The notes beneath the pieces are model-generated. The model saw only the letters and a program-made list of their open reading frames with translations, ran no database searches and was not told where the DNA came from. Positions 1 to 8,030 of a stretch of DNA of 64,000 bases are shown here, one piece after another. Within the stretch, counting starts at the first letter, position 1, and the number at the start of each line of letters is the position of its first letter. Origin of the DNA: Myxococcus stipitatus (GTDB lineage: Bacteria; Myxococcota; Myxococcia; Myxococcales; Myxococcaceae); contig NZ_CP102770.1 in assembly GCF_038561935.1 (NCBI RefSeq), positions 558,001-622,000 on the forward strand. Direction: 5' to 3'. A program made the position numbers and the translations under genes.

Positions 1-476
1 ATCGAAGAAGGGATGAAGAGCGAGACCTTGTCGTCCTTCCGGTCTCCGCACGTGCGCCAGCCCTCGTAGCGGTCATGGCGCGTGATGAGCAGTTGGTAGC
101 TGCATGCGCCCACGGTGCCGGTGACCTGCTGGGGGCTGACCTGGAAGTTGGAGACCTGTCCGCCGAACGTCCCCACGGCGACGATGGTGTCCTCATGGTC
201 GGTCACCTTGAGGTTCACCGGCTTCTGTCCATAGGTGCCCTGGAGCACGTCGTCCTTCTCCGTGAGGTCGACGGGGCGGCCGAAGGCGTTGCCTCGCACG
301 GTGTCGTGCTTGAAGGCCAGCTGGACGTCGGAGCTGGAGAGGTTGTCGTCGGTGACACGCATGGAGAGCGAGCGGTCCCGCGTCTTCAAGGTGAGGTCCT
401 GGTTCGAGGAGGGAGGCGCGGCGAGAGCGGAGCCGCCAACGAGCAGGCCAAGGGCAGTGAGGAGCGAGGTCTTCAT
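1..476 (-). CDS. Secreted hypothetical protein (partial)
   Basis: The reading frame starts at an ATG at 476 and runs off the left window edge, leaving 158 codons visible. Residues 1-20 form a clear Sec signal peptide (hydrophobic core followed by ALA-A), so the protein is exported. The mature part is rich in short beta-type segments and has a repetitive feel (alternating xxVxLKVTD/xxLSMRVTD stretches), with a Cys in GACSY and another in RTCGD that could form a disulfide. I do not recognise a family. It is transcribed away from the Coa1-like gene that also reads leftward; the 35-base spacing suggests the two may be co-transcribed. The C-terminus is missing, so size and function cannot be judged. 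Confidence 0.75.
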   Translation of the reverse strand, partial: MKTSLLTALGLLVGGSALAAPPSSNQDLTLKTRDRSLSMRVTDDNLSSSDVQLAFKHDTVRGNAFGRPVDLTEKDDVLQGTYGQKPVNLKVTDHEDTIVAVGTFGGQVSNFQVSPQQVTGTVGACSYQLLITRHDRYEGWRTCGDRKDDKVSLFIPSS

Positions 477-511
477 GTCCTCAACGTAGGCAGCCTCCCG
501 CCCCGGTGAGT

Positions 512-958
512 TCAGTCAGGAGGCAGGGCGGGCGTGCTGCCTCCCGCCGGGATGGCCACGGAATCACCCGCCTCCGGGTGGAGCACCAGCTCGTGGAGCG
601 TCCAGGCCTCCTGCGTGTAGGCGACGTGGGCCTCCAGGATGCCGCGCCCGCGAGGTCCCTGCACGGAGAGGTCGAAGTCCACGCGTCCCCCGTGGGAGGT
701 GGCGCCGTCGTGGGCGCGTAGGGTGAGGAAGCTGCTGGTCAGCGGTGTGCCCAGCTGCTCGGTGACCCGAGGCATGGCTTCGGCGGTGCGCAGGACGAGG
801 CGGTGGACGTCGTTGCGGCGCAGCTCACGCTCGATGTCCTGGAAGAGCGAGCGTGTCACCCAGAGCACCCCGCCGGTGAAGCAGCCGAGTCCTCCGAGCA
901 CGAGCGCCGCCGCCACGGCCCAGCTCTGCCAGGGACTGTCGAGGGGGCTCGGGCGCAT
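512..958 (-). CDS. Coa1/Tim21-like membrane protein
   Basis: A 148-residue protein with one N-terminal membrane helix (about residues 13-36) and a small soluble C-terminal domain. The segment from about 65 to 130 (LGTPL, then a beta-rich stretch with FDLSVQGPRGRG and AYTQEAWTLHEL) has the pattern of the cytochrome oxidase assembly Coa1-like domain, a fold shared with Tim21. Family members are small membrane-anchored proteins; in bacteria their role is mostly unproven. No oxidase gene is visible nearby. The assignment rests on pattern similarity only; it could simply be a membrane-anchored protein of unknown role. Confidence 0.7.
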   Translation of the reverse strand: MRPSPLDSPWQSWAVAAALVLGGLGCFTGGVLWVTRSLFQDIERELRRNDVHRLVLRTAEAMPRVTEQLGTPLTSSFLTLRAHDGATSHGGRVDFDLSVQGPRGRGILEAHVAYTQEAWTLHELVLHPEAGDSVAIPAGGSTPALPPD

Positions 959-1119
959 GCGGGTCTCCAGGACCCCTCACTAACGAGCAGGGACGCGGGT
1001 TGCCGGGCAGGCGACGGGGGCGGCCATTATGCTCCGCCTCCCCTCGGTGTGTGTCCACCCGTTCGGAGGTCCTGTCCTTGGCGCGGTCGTCGGAAGGTAT
1101 TGAACAAGAGCAACGGCGG

Positions 1120-2292
1120 ATGCGCACGGGCCCGCCGCGCGTGCTGCGCTGGTTGATGTCCCTGGGCGGCATCCTCGCGTTGCTGGGCTCGCTGCATGCG
1201 TACCTGGCGATGCGCTTGTTCTCGAGCCCCGAGTGGCCCGCCCCGTGGGGCGGGGTGGGCGCGACGCTGGTGGCGCTGCTGTTCGTGTCGATACCCGTGG
1301 GGTTGATGGGTGGGTTCGGCCTGCCCTCGGCGGCGCGGCGTGTGCTGCAGTGGGTGTCCTTCGTGTGGCTCGGGAGCTTCGGCATCCTGCTCAGCGCGAT
1401 GGTGGTGGCGGACGTGGCGGGTGCGGTGGCGGGATGGACGGGCCTGGTGGCGGACCCGTTGTTGCTCGCGAAGTGGAAGGCCGTGGGCGTGGGCGCGGTG
1501 ACGGTGCCCGCGGTGCTCTACGCCTTCGTCACGGCGCGAGGCCGCGCGACGGTGGAGCGGGTGACGGTGCCGATGGCGGGGCTGGCGCCGGGGCTGGGGG
1601 GCCTGAGGGTGGTGCAGATTTCAGACGTCCACGTGGGGCCCACGCTGGATGGTCGGTGGCTGCGGCGCGTGGTGGAGCAGGTGAACGCGCTGAAGCCAGA
1701 CATCATCGCGGTGACGGGGGACCTGGTCGACGGAAGCGTGGAGGCGCTGCGTGAGGAGGTGCGCCCGCTCGCGGAGCTGCGCGCGTCGCTGGGCGTGTTC
1801 TACGTGACGGGCAATCACGAGTACTACCACGGGGGCCCCGCCTGGGAGGCGGAGGTGGCTCGGCTGGGGCTCACGGTGCTGCGCAACACGCATCGCGTGG
1901 TGGAGCGGGATGGGGCGCGGCTGGTCATCGCGGGCGTGACGGACCACGACGCGGGCCACATCGTCCCCGCGCACGCGAGCCGTCCCACCGCGGCGCTCGC
2001 GGAGGCCCCGAGCGACGTGCCGGTGGTGTTGCTGGCGCATCAGCCTCGCTCCGCGCTGCGCGTGGCCGAGGCCGGAGTGCGTGTGGATCTCCAGCTCTCC
2101 GGGCACACGCATGGCGGGCAGGTCTTCCCGTTCATGTTCTTCATCAAGCTGCAGCAGCCCGTGGTGAAGGGGCTCGCGACCGTGGCCGGCGTGCGCGTGT
2201 ACACGCACCGGGGCACGGGCTACTGGGGGCCTCCGCTGCGACTGGGGCCTTCCCCTGAGATCGCCGAGCTGACCCTGGTGCCCGCGAGCTGA
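1120..2292 (+). CDS. Membrane metallophosphoesterase (YkuE/YaeI-like)
   Basis: A 390-residue protein from the ATG at 1120; the frame is open further upstream from a TTG, but that extension has no membrane-protein or domain character. Residues 10-140 hold about four hydrophobic helices. The C-terminal half is a calcineurin-like phosphoesterase with all metal motifs: SDVH (D169, H171), GD (200-201), GNHE (231-234) and GHTHGG (H329, H331). This arrangement matches the YkuE/YaeI group, membrane phosphoesterases acting at or near the inner membrane, some on lipid substrates such as UDP-diacylglucosamine or phospholipids. The substrate here is unknown. It stands alone; the upstream neighbour is divergent. 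Confidence 0.88.
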   Translation: MRTGPPRVLRWLMSLGGILALLGSLHAYLAMRLFSSPEWPAPWGGVGATLVALLFVSIPVGLMGGFGLPSAARRVLQWVSFVWLGSFGILLSAMVVADVAGAVAGWTGLVADPLLLAKWKAVGVGAVTVPAVLYAFVTARGRATVERVTVPMAGLAPGLGGLRVVQISDVHVGPTLDGRWLRRVVEQVNALKPDIIAVTGDLVDGSVEALREEVRPLAELRASLGVFYVTGNHEYYHGGPAWEAEVARLGLTVLRNTHRVVERDGARLVIAGVTDHDAGHIVPAHASRPTAALAEAPSDVPVVLLAHQPRSALRVAEAGVRVDLQLSGHTHGGQVFPFMFFIKLQQPVVKGLATVAGVRVYTHRGTGYWGPPLRLGPSPEIAELTLVPAS

Positions 2293-2411
2293 ACGCGGGT
2301 CGAGGACGACCTGCTGAACGAAAAGACAGTCACCTTGTGCCCGCGCCGAGGGGGCTCTATCCGTGGCGAAGCCTGGCGTAGAGCGGACTACCCAGAAAAT
2401 TTAAGTGTAGC

Positions 2412-2440
2412 TTGATATTTCCGCTATTGCTGGCTACTGT
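2412..2440 (+). promoter_or_regulatory. Sigma70-like promoter, possibly giving a leaderless transcript
   Basis: TTGATA at 2412-2417 and TACTGT at 2435-2440 are separated by exactly 17 bases in an AT-richer patch. The expected start site (about 2447) coincides with the GTG proposed as the start codon of the following gene at 2448, so the mRNA may have no leader. Seen in sequence; promoter activity is inferred. Confidence 0.4.
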
Positions 2441-2447
2441 CCTATGT

Positions 2448-2930
2448 GTGCCATCCCTGACTATCGCCCCCTCGCGTCTGTTCGAGTCGGTCCCCGCGCC
2501 CCGCCTGAGGGAGGTCGTGGGGCGGAGCTCGGGTGGACCGGTGGTGATGGTGGTGTCCGAGTCTCCGCTGATGCGGCTGGCGATGGGGCGCGAGCTGGCG
2601 CCAGCCTACGGGTTGATTCACGCGCAGGGCGTCGCGTCGGCGGGGCGGCGGATGGAGCTGGGGGCGATGCCCGCGGCGGTGGTCGTGGACCTGGACTCGG
2701 TGGAGCGCGCGGGCTCGTACGCCTTCCTGGCGCGGTTGGTGGAGCGGGACTTCGCGGGGCCTCGGGTGTTGGTGTCCTCGCGCCTGAGTCCGGACCTGGC
2801 GGAGGCGTTTCGTGGCTCGTGCCGCACGCACTTCGCGCTCGCGCGGCCGTGGCGGCCCGGGGCGCTGCTCGCGCTGATGGAGTCGGTGCTGGGCGCGAGC
2901 GCGCCGCTTCGCGCGGCCGTGGGGCGCTGA
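2448..2930 (+). CDS. Degenerate receiver-like protein
   Basis: The frame is open from a TTG at 2412, but that codon is also the -35 of a good promoter match, so GTG 2448 is preferred (160 residues). The body looks like a response-regulator receiver fold: a beta1 VVMVVSESPLMRLAMGREL in place of the usual DD acidic pair, a beta3 AAVVVDLDS where the phospho-Asp would sit, then RVLVSSRLS and a C-terminal ALARPW loop resembling the conserved K-P. The acidic pair is replaced by SE and the conserved Lys by Arg, so it may not be phosphorylated normally. It ends 10 bases before the HExxH protein gene and is probably co-transcribed with it. Family assignment is inference from pattern. Confidence 0.6.
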   Translation: MPSLTIAPSRLFESVPAPRLREVVGRSSGGPVVMVVSESPLMRLAMGRELAPAYGLIHAQGVASAGRRMELGAMPAAVVVDLDSVERAGSYAFLARLVERDFAGPRVLVSSRLSPDLAEAFRGSCRTHFALARPWRPGALLALMESVLGASAPLRAAVGR

Positions 2931-2940
2931 GGCTGTCGAC

Positions 2941-3708
2941 ATGAGGTCGTCGTTTCCCGCCCGGATGGTGGACGCGGGGCGAGGGCTGCTCACGGGCGTC
3001 GTGAGTGCATCGCGTGGCGTGGCACATGGCCTCCGCGTGGTGCCCACGGAGGTGGCTCGCGGGCTGGTGTTGTGTGTTCGCGGGCGGGTTCACGAAGGGC
3101 GCTTCAGGCTCCGGCGCGGGTTGTGGCGACTGGCGCAGCTCCCCGCGGACGTGGTGCTGATGCTGCTGGGGCGCGTGGTGAGCGCGACGCAGGTGCTGTT
3201 GGGAGTGGAGCCTCCGGGGCGCGGGCTGACGGGCTTCGAGGTGGCACTCCTGCGGCCTATCTTCGGGACGAGCCTGGACTACGCGGCGGTGCGCTTGAAG
3301 GAAGGCCCGTTGGGTGTGCTGGGGATCTCGGGGCGTGCCTTTGTGCACGGAGACACGGTCTTCATCCCACCCAGGCTCCGCGCCACGGATATGGGTTTGC
3401 TTGTGCATGAGCTGACGCACGTGTGGCAGCACCAGCACGGGGGCACCGCATACATGAGCGCCGCGATTGCCGCGCAGCTCACGGGAGACGGGTACAACTG
3501 GCGCAATGCAGTGAAAAAGGGCCTGCGCTGGGAGGAACTCAATCCGGAGCAGCAGGCGCAGCTCATCGAGGACGCCGCGCGCTGCGACCTGATTCATCCG
3601 GGCCGCGCGCTGTCCTCTCACGCACGGTTGCGGGGATGGTCGGAGGCGGCGCTGCCGCTGCTCGAAGAGGCGCTCGCGAGTCTTCGCTCCGGTCGCGGCG
3701 CACCGTGA
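2941..3708 (+). CDS. HExxH zinc-protein, DUF4157-like ('Vgr-related')
   Basis: A 255-residue protein with an HELTHVWQHQHGG motif (H156, E157, H160), the classic zincin HExxH. This form of the motif and its position resemble the eCIS-core/DUF4157 type proteins that myxobacterial annotations label as Vgr-related. The N-terminal 100 residues carry amphipathic and hydrophobic stretches but no clear signal peptide. No other secretion-system or contractile-injection gene is in the window, so a toxin or effector role is unproven. It follows the receiver-like gene by 10 bases and converges on the ATP-grasp gene, with stop codons 6 bases apart. Confidence 0.7.
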   Translation: MRSSFPARMVDAGRGLLTGVVSASRGVAHGLRVVPTEVARGLVLCVRGRVHEGRFRLRRGLWRLAQLPADVVLMLLGRVVSATQVLLGVEPPGRGLTGFEVALLRPIFGTSLDYAAVRLKEGPLGVLGISGRAFVHGDTVFIPPRLRATDMGLLVHELTHVWQHQHGGTAYMSAAIAAQLTGDGYNWRNAVKKGLRWEELNPEQQAQLIEDAARCDLIHPGRALSSHARLRGWSEAALPLLEEALASLRSGRGAP

Positions 3709-3714
3709 AGGGCT

Positions 3715-4416
3715 TCAGATGTGTGAGGCCGCGGCGATGCATCGCGCGGCTTCGCTCGCATCGCAGCCATTGAGGCCCGCGCCCCACGCGGCATTGGCCT
3801 CCAGCAGCACCCAGCCCGAGCCCTCGACCCAGGCCGCATCCAGGACACAGGCGGGCGGAAGTCGCGTCTGTCGAGCCACGGTGTCGAGGAAGGACCGGGC
3901 CGTCGAGACATGGCCCTCCCCCTCGTAGAGGGCACACGTCACGACGTGGCCGTCCAGCACCCACGCGCGTGCCTCCGCGCGCAGGTCGACGACCTCCGAG
4001 GACAGGACGAGGGTCTTCGGGTCCAACCCCCGGCACTCCGCGAGGAGCGCCTCGGGTTCGTTCCACACGCGCGCGCGGAAGAGCTTGGGCACCTGGGGCT
4101 TGATGAAGCGCGGGAAGGGGCCGGTGACGACCTGCTCCAGCGTGGAGCCCAGGACCTCCCGACCCAGCCAGGACGCGTCCACGCTCAACAACAAGTCATC
4201 CACAGGGGACTCGAGCGTGAGGCCCAGCTTCTGGGCCAGGACGAGGCAGAACGTGTCGTTCCCATAGACGCGGGTCTTCGCGGGCTCCACCTCGGGAGGA
4301 CTCCAGAACCGGTCGACTCTCAGCACCGTGCCGCCCCCCACTTCCCAGGCGCGAGCGACCGCGTCGCGCTCCGGGTCGGCCTTTGCTGGTATCAACAACT
4401 GGAGCCCCTGGAACAT
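3715..4416 (-). CDS. ATP-grasp domain protein
   Basis: A 233-residue protein from ATG 4416; the frame is open to 4506 but the extra codons are Arg/Ser-rich low-complexity, typical of antisense sequence. The C-terminal LLEANAAWGAGLNGCD region matches the metal/ATP-binding end of the DUF4343-type ATP-grasp fold, and the central PRFIKPQVPKLFRARVW and TLVLSSEVV strands match the lid and beta-sheet of the same family. Such proteins ligate or phosphorylate small carboxylates or peptides; substrate unknown. It converges with the HExxH gene and lies just downstream of the YiaAB gene on the same strand (28-base gap), so the two may form an operon. Confidence 0.75.
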   Translation of the reverse strand: MFQGLQLLIPAKADPERDAVARAWEVGGGTVLRVDRFWSPPEVEPAKTRVYGNDTFCLVLAQKLGLTLESPVDDLLLSVDASWLGREVLGSTLEQVVTGPFPRFIKPQVPKLFRARVWNEPEALLAECRGLDPKTLVLSSEVVDLRAEARAWVLDGHVVTCALYEGEGHVSTARSFLDTVARQTRLPPACVLDAAWVEGSGWVLLEANAAWGAGLNGCDASEAARCIAAASHI

Positions 4417-4444
4417 CCTCGCGACGCTAGCGCACCTCGAGCGG

Positions 4445-4744
4445 CTAGAGCTTCGGCGGCGCGATGGGGTCGTGCTCGGAGAGCATCCTCGCCACGCGGG
4501 CCTCATCCAGCCGCGTGCCGAGCTGTTCCATCTCGTGCTGGTCTCGCACCGTCTTCGACAGGCTGAACGTCGAGCCCACCGTGAACAACATCCCCATCCC
4601 GAGGAACGCCTTCATCCATGCGTCCACGGGCAGGTGCCAGATGCCCAGGCTCATCACTCCCACCGAGAGGGCAAAGGACAGCCACGTCTGGATGACCCAC
4701 GCGGAGCTGTGGGGAACGATGACCTTCGGCGCGGAACGGGACAT
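4445..4744 (-). CDS. YiaA/YiaB-type two-helix inner membrane protein
   Basis: A 99-residue protein from ATG 4744; an in-frame upstream ATG at 4810 exists but the extension has no conserved character. Residues from AWVIQTWLSFALS to the second helix WMKAFLGMGMLFTVGSTFSLSKTVRD match the YiaAB two-helix domain closely (W/Q-T at the first helix, FTLSKTxRD after the second). Function of the family is unknown; it is an inner-membrane protein. The gene is divergent from the LysR regulator 108 bases away, which suggests, but does not show, that the regulator controls it. Confidence 0.82.
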   Translation of the reverse strand: MSRSAPKVIVPHSSAWVIQTWLSFALSVGVMSLGIWHLPVDAWMKAFLGMGMLFTVGSTFSLSKTVRDQHEMEQLGTRLDEARVARMLSEHDPIAPPKL

Positions 4745-4824
4745 ACGGCCTCCTCTGAATCGAGTCGCACTCGCTGACAGGGAGACACCATGCCCGGTTC
4801 CATCCTCCACCGCATGGAACTAAT

Positions 4825-4846
4825 CCAGGCTCCGTTGATAACCTGG
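4825..4846. promoter_or_regulatory. Inverted repeat, candidate LysR operator
   Basis: CCAGG at 4825-4829 and CCTGG at 4842-4846 form a dyad with a 12-base spacer, inside the 108-base region between the divergent YiaAB and LysR genes and ending 6 bases before the LysR start. Spacing is near the T-N11-A type of site bound by LysR regulators. Binding is inferred. Confidence 0.3.
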
Positions 4847-4851
4847 AGTGT

Positions 4852-5727
4852 ATGATTCAGCTCCAGCGACTCGAGGGATTCTACCGAGTGGCCCGCGCCG
4901 AAGGATACGCGCGAGCCGTGCGCTCCTTCCCGTACCCCATCACGCAGCCTGGCATCCATCAGCAGGTCAAGCGCCTGGAGGCCGAGGTGGGCGTCGCCCT
5001 CTTCGAGCGCGTGGGCAAGGACCGCGTGGTGCTCACCCCCGAAGGCCGCGCGCTGTATTCACACGTCGCGCCGTTCCTGGAGGGACTCGACGGGGTGGTG
5101 CAGTCGCTGCGCAAGGGGGAGGTCGGCGGCACCTTGCGCATCCACGCCTCCGGCCACGTCCTGCGCCACCTGCTGCCCGCGTGGCTGCGGCGGCTCCAGG
5201 CGCGACGCCCCGATATCGAGGTCGTCCTCTTCGAGGCGAAGGTGCCCGCCATCGACATCCTTCGCTCCGGCGACACGGACCTCGTCGTGGACCACCTGCC
5301 GGAGGTGCCCGAGGAAGTGGAGGTCCAGGTCGTCGGCAGGATTTCGCCCTTCCTCGTGCTGCCCTCGCATCACCCCCAGGCGAAGAGTCGCCAGGTGCGG
5401 CTCGCGGCGCTCCGGGACGACGCCTTCATCGCCTACAGCACGGACGCGTACCTGCGAGAGCTTCAGCTCGCGGAGCTCGCCCGCGCGGGGGTGACACCCA
5501 AGCGGCTCCACGCCGCGGACTCCTCCGAGACCATCCTGGGCTTCGTCGCCGCGGGCCTGGGCTACTCGCTCCTGGCCTCCCTGTTGCCCAAGGGGCCTCG
5601 AGAAGCAGGCGTGGTGGCGCGGCCACTTCCCGGCGCGGGCTCGGGCGAGGTCCACGCGGCCTGGCGGAAGTCGTCCGCGCGAAGCCCGCTCATCCAGGCC
5701 GCGCTGTCACTGGCTCCCAAGCCCTGA
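4852..5727 (+). CDS. LysR-family transcriptional regulator
   Basis: A 291-residue protein with an N-terminal winged helix-turn-helix (about residues 4-62; QPGIHQQVKRLEAEVGVALFERVG is the family hallmark) and a C-terminal periplasmic-binding-protein-like effector domain (about 88-288). Family length is about 300, so it is complete. The HTH is slightly unusual: the first helix reads RVARAEGYARAVRSFPYPITQPG, with an extended segment before the recognition helix. Effector unknown. It is divergent from the YiaAB gene and followed by a strong terminator, so it is probably monocistronic and autoregulated through the shared intergenic dyad. Confidence 0.92.
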   Translation: MIQLQRLEGFYRVARAEGYARAVRSFPYPITQPGIHQQVKRLEAEVGVALFERVGKDRVVLTPEGRALYSHVAPFLEGLDGVVQSLRKGEVGGTLRIHASGHVLRHLLPAWLRRLQARRPDIEVVLFEAKVPAIDILRSGDTDLVVDHLPEVPEEVEVQVVGRISPFLVLPSHHPQAKSRQVRLAALRDDAFIAYSTDAYLRELQLAELARAGVTPKRLHAADSSETILGFVAAGLGYSLLASLLPKGPREAGVVARPLPGAGSGEVHAAWRKSSARSPLIQAALSLAPKP

Positions 5728-5751
5728 CGCCGCGCACGCCCTGGACGTGAA

Positions 5752-5794
5752 ACGGGGCCTCGCTTCCACCGGGTGGGTGGAGGCGAAGCCCCGT
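5752..5794. terminator. Strong hairpin between convergent genes
   Basis: A near-perfect 19-base stem (ACGGGGCCTCGCTTCCACC against GGTGGAGGCGAAGCCCCGT, two non-Watson-Crick positions) with a short loop lies between the LysR gene and the convergent LysM gene, so it can end transcription from both sides. No U-run follows. Confidence 0.75.
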
Positions 5795-5822
5795 GAGTCC
5801 TTCGTCGAAGCTGTCTGCCTTC

Positions 5823-6518
5823 TCAGCCGCGGTACTGGTGAACCGCCATGATGGGGTAGTTCATGCTGCTGTAGCTGATGCGCTGCGAGCCGTCCGGGTT
5901 GACGTTGTTGGAGCCGATGAACTGGGGCTTGCCGTTCTTCCAGCCCGCGAACATCACCACGTGCTCGCCGCTGCCCACCTTCATGGAGACGACGTCGCCG
6001 GGCTTCGCGTCCTTCAGCGACACGCGCTTGAAGTTCGGGTCCGCGTCCAGCTTGCGCATCAGCCCCATCACGCTGTTGTCGTGCTGCTTGTTGGAGATCT
6101 GCCCGGCCTGCTCGAGCACCGCGGAGACGAAGTTGGCGCAGTTGACGTTGTTGGGGACCCAGTCCTCCATGTCCGCGCCCACGCCCGAGCCCTCCTTCTT
6201 CAGCGAGCCCGCGTTCTTGCCCAGGTGCGACTTCGCGATGTCGAACGGGCTGCCCTTGGGGCCCTTGGTGCCTTCACCCGACGAGTCCGGGCCCGAGACG
6301 GAGGACGGGTTCTCCATTCCACCCGTGAGGTTCGGCCCCTTGCGACCCGGCGCGGCGTCGAAGCCATCCTTCGCCCCCGGAATCTTCAGCGTGTCGCCCG
6401 TGTAGATGAGGTTCGCGTCCTTGATCTGCGGATTCGCCTCCATCAACGCGCTCACCGTGGTGCCGTAGCGCTTCGCGAGCGTGGACAGATTGTCGCCGGA
6501 CTTGACCGGGTGGATCAT
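5823..6518 (-). CDS. LysM + NlpC/CHAP-like cysteine amidase protein
   Basis: A 231-residue protein. Residues 2-47 are a LysM domain (VKSGDNLSTLAKRYGT, then GDTLKIPG), which binds peptidoglycan or chitin-like glycans. A low-complexity Gly/Pro/Ser linker follows, then a papain-like amidase region with NNVNCANFVSAVL (C127, helix start) and GEHVVMFAG (H186) as the catalytic pair, as in NlpC/P60 and CHAP domains. There is no signal peptide, so it either stays cytoplasmic, leaves by a non-Sec route (for example type VI or lysis) or has a misplaced start; upstream in-frame sequence offers none. A wall hydrolase role is likely but substrate is unproven. Confidence 0.85.
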   Translation of the reverse strand: MIHPVKSGDNLSTLAKRYGTTVSALMEANPQIKDANLIYTGDTLKIPGAKDGFDAAPGRKGPNLTGGMENPSSVSGPDSSGEGTKGPKGSPFDIAKSHLGKNAGSLKKEGSGVGADMEDWVPNNVNCANFVSAVLEQAGQISNKQHDNSVMGLMRKLDADPNFKRVSLKDAKPGDVVSMKVGSGEHVVMFAGWKNGKPQFIGSNNVNPDGSQRISYSSMNYPIMAVHQYRG

Positions 6519-6848
6519 GGGGGATGCTCCAGGAACGGGGGGTGGGAGCGAACCAGGGAGGTCGCGTGTGACTTGAGACTATTCTCGACGGATGAGACAT
6601 CGAGTTGCCTGCTGGCGCATTTCTTCGCGACTTTGAAGAATATCGGCCTGAAACTTCTCACTCCCAGACACAGAACGTTCGCTCACCTCGAGTCGGAGTC
6701 CCTCACGCCCTGCGTGGGAATTCCCCCGAGGACGCGGGGACTCGGCTCCTTGCGTCAGCGTCTCCGGGTGTGAGTCCGCACCTGCCCGCTATCCGACGGA
6801 AGCGGTGTGTGCGTGCCAAGTTCCTTGAACCAGGGAAGGCCCCCGCGC
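6519..6848. other. Intergenic region between divergent genes
   Basis: No gene is seen. It must hold the promoters of the LysM gene (leftward) and the TIGR00300 gene (rightward). I note a nested dyad: GAGTCCC 6696-6702 with GGGACTC 6737-6743, enclosing a small hairpin CACGC 6704-6708 / GCGTG 6712-6716. No convincing -35/-10 pair was found. Confidence 0.4.
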
Positions 6849-7967
6849 ATGGTGCCGCGCGTGAGCACCTCCATTCCTCATCCTGACTTCGCGGCCGAGC
6901 GGTTCACCCGGTGTCCGGACGCGCGCTTCCAGCCAGCGCCCGCGGACGGCGTGCTGCCCGACGGCTTCTTCACCACCACCAACCTGCCCACCTACGTGCG
7001 CATCGACGGCCAGTGGCGCATGCCGCGCGAGCCTCGCATGGACGGCGCGCTCGTGCTGGACGCGCAAGGGGCGCTGTGGATTCGCGAGGGCCGCCGCGTG
7101 CGAGCCGGAGAGCGGGTGGTGGTGGGCTTCGCGGAGGACGGCTCCGAGGGCGTCTACGTGAACACCGCGTACCTCGGCGGCGGCGGCGAGGGCGAGTTCA
7201 AGTTCATGACGAGCGAGGTGTCTCGCGAGAAGCCCATCGACTACGCGCAGATGGCGCGGGTGCTGGTGGACGAGCGCGAGCGCGGCGGCTACCCCATCTG
7301 GGTGACGGGGCCCGCGCTGGTCCACTCCCGGGCGCGCGCGGACATGACGTGGTTCATCGCCAACGGCTTCGTGGGCGCGCTGCTCGCGGGCAACGCCGTG
7401 GCGGTGCACGACATCGAGGCCTCCATCTTCGGCACCACCCTGGGCATGAGCGGCACCGGCGAGGCGACGTCCGGCGGCCACGGCCTGCACATGCGCGCCA
7501 TCAACAAGGTCCGCGCCGCGGGCTCCATCGCGAAGGCGGTGGAGGCGGGGGTCATCACCAACGGCATCATGCACGCGTGTGTCGTCCACAAGGTGCCCTT
7601 CGTCCTCACGGGCTCCATCCGGGATGACGGCCCGCTGCCGGACGTGGTGACGGACAACGTGGGCGGCCAGGACGCCATGCGCCGTCACGCGGTGAAGGCC
7701 ACCATGGCGGTGCTGGTCGCCACGGCGCTGCACGCCATCGCCACCGGCAACATGCTCCCGGCCTTCGTCACGGAGAAGGACGGCTCGCTGCGGGAGCTGC
7801 CCACCATCTGCGTGGACTCGTCCGAGTTCGTGGTGAGCAAGCTGAAGGACCGGGGCACGCACCAGGCGTTCGGCGTGGTGACGAACGCCCAGGACTTCAT
7901 GCACGTCCTGCGGCTGTACGTGGAGCGCGAGCTGTCCGCCCGCGCCTCCGCCGCGAAGCCCGCGTGA
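6849..7967 (+). CDS. TIGR00300 / LOR-SDH domain protein (ornithine cyclodeaminase-like)
   Basis: A 372-residue protein from ATG 6849, chosen because GGGAAGG lies about 10 bases upstream; GTG 6861 is a possible alternative. The whole chain fits the TIGR00300 family, the C-terminal module of lysine-ketoglutarate reductase/saccharopine-dehydrogenase-like proteins that in archaea and cyanobacteria acts as an NAD-dependent ornithine cyclodeaminase (ornithine to proline plus ammonia). Visible hallmarks are VTGPALVHSRARADMTWFI, NGFVGALLAGNAVAVHDIE, GHGLHMRAIN, and NGIMHACVVHKVPFVLTGSIRDDGPLPDV. The N-terminal arginine dihydrolase domain found in cyanobacterial ArgZ/AgrE is absent. Reaction is inferred from family. 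It is monocistronic and ends at a terminator. Confidence 0.8.
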   Translation: MVPRVSTSIPHPDFAAERFTRCPDARFQPAPADGVLPDGFFTTTNLPTYVRIDGQWRMPREPRMDGALVLDAQGALWIREGRRVRAGERVVVGFAEDGSEGVYVNTAYLGGGGEGEFKFMTSEVSREKPIDYAQMARVLVDERERGGYPIWVTGPALVHSRARADMTWFIANGFVGALLAGNAVAVHDIEASIFGTTLGMSGTGEATSGGHGLHMRAINKVRAAGSIAKAVEAGVITNGIMHACVVHKVPFVLTGSIRDDGPLPDVVTDNVGGQDAMRRHAVKATMAVLVATALHAIATGNMLPAFVTEKDGSLRELPTICVDSSEFVVSKLKDRGTHQAFGVVTNAQDFMHVLRLYVERELSARASAAKPA

Positions 7968-7981
7968 GCGACGCGGCCAGG

Positions 7982-8013
7982 CTCCCCAGCCGCCAGTGAT
8001 TGCGGCCGGGGAG
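7982..8013. terminator. Bidirectional terminator hairpin
   Basis: CTCCCCAGCCGC (7982-7993) pairs with GCGGCCGGGGAG (8002-8013) with one mismatch and an 8-base loop, between two convergent genes. Confidence 0.7.
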
Positions 8014-8030
8014 AGGCGTCCGTCAGCGGC

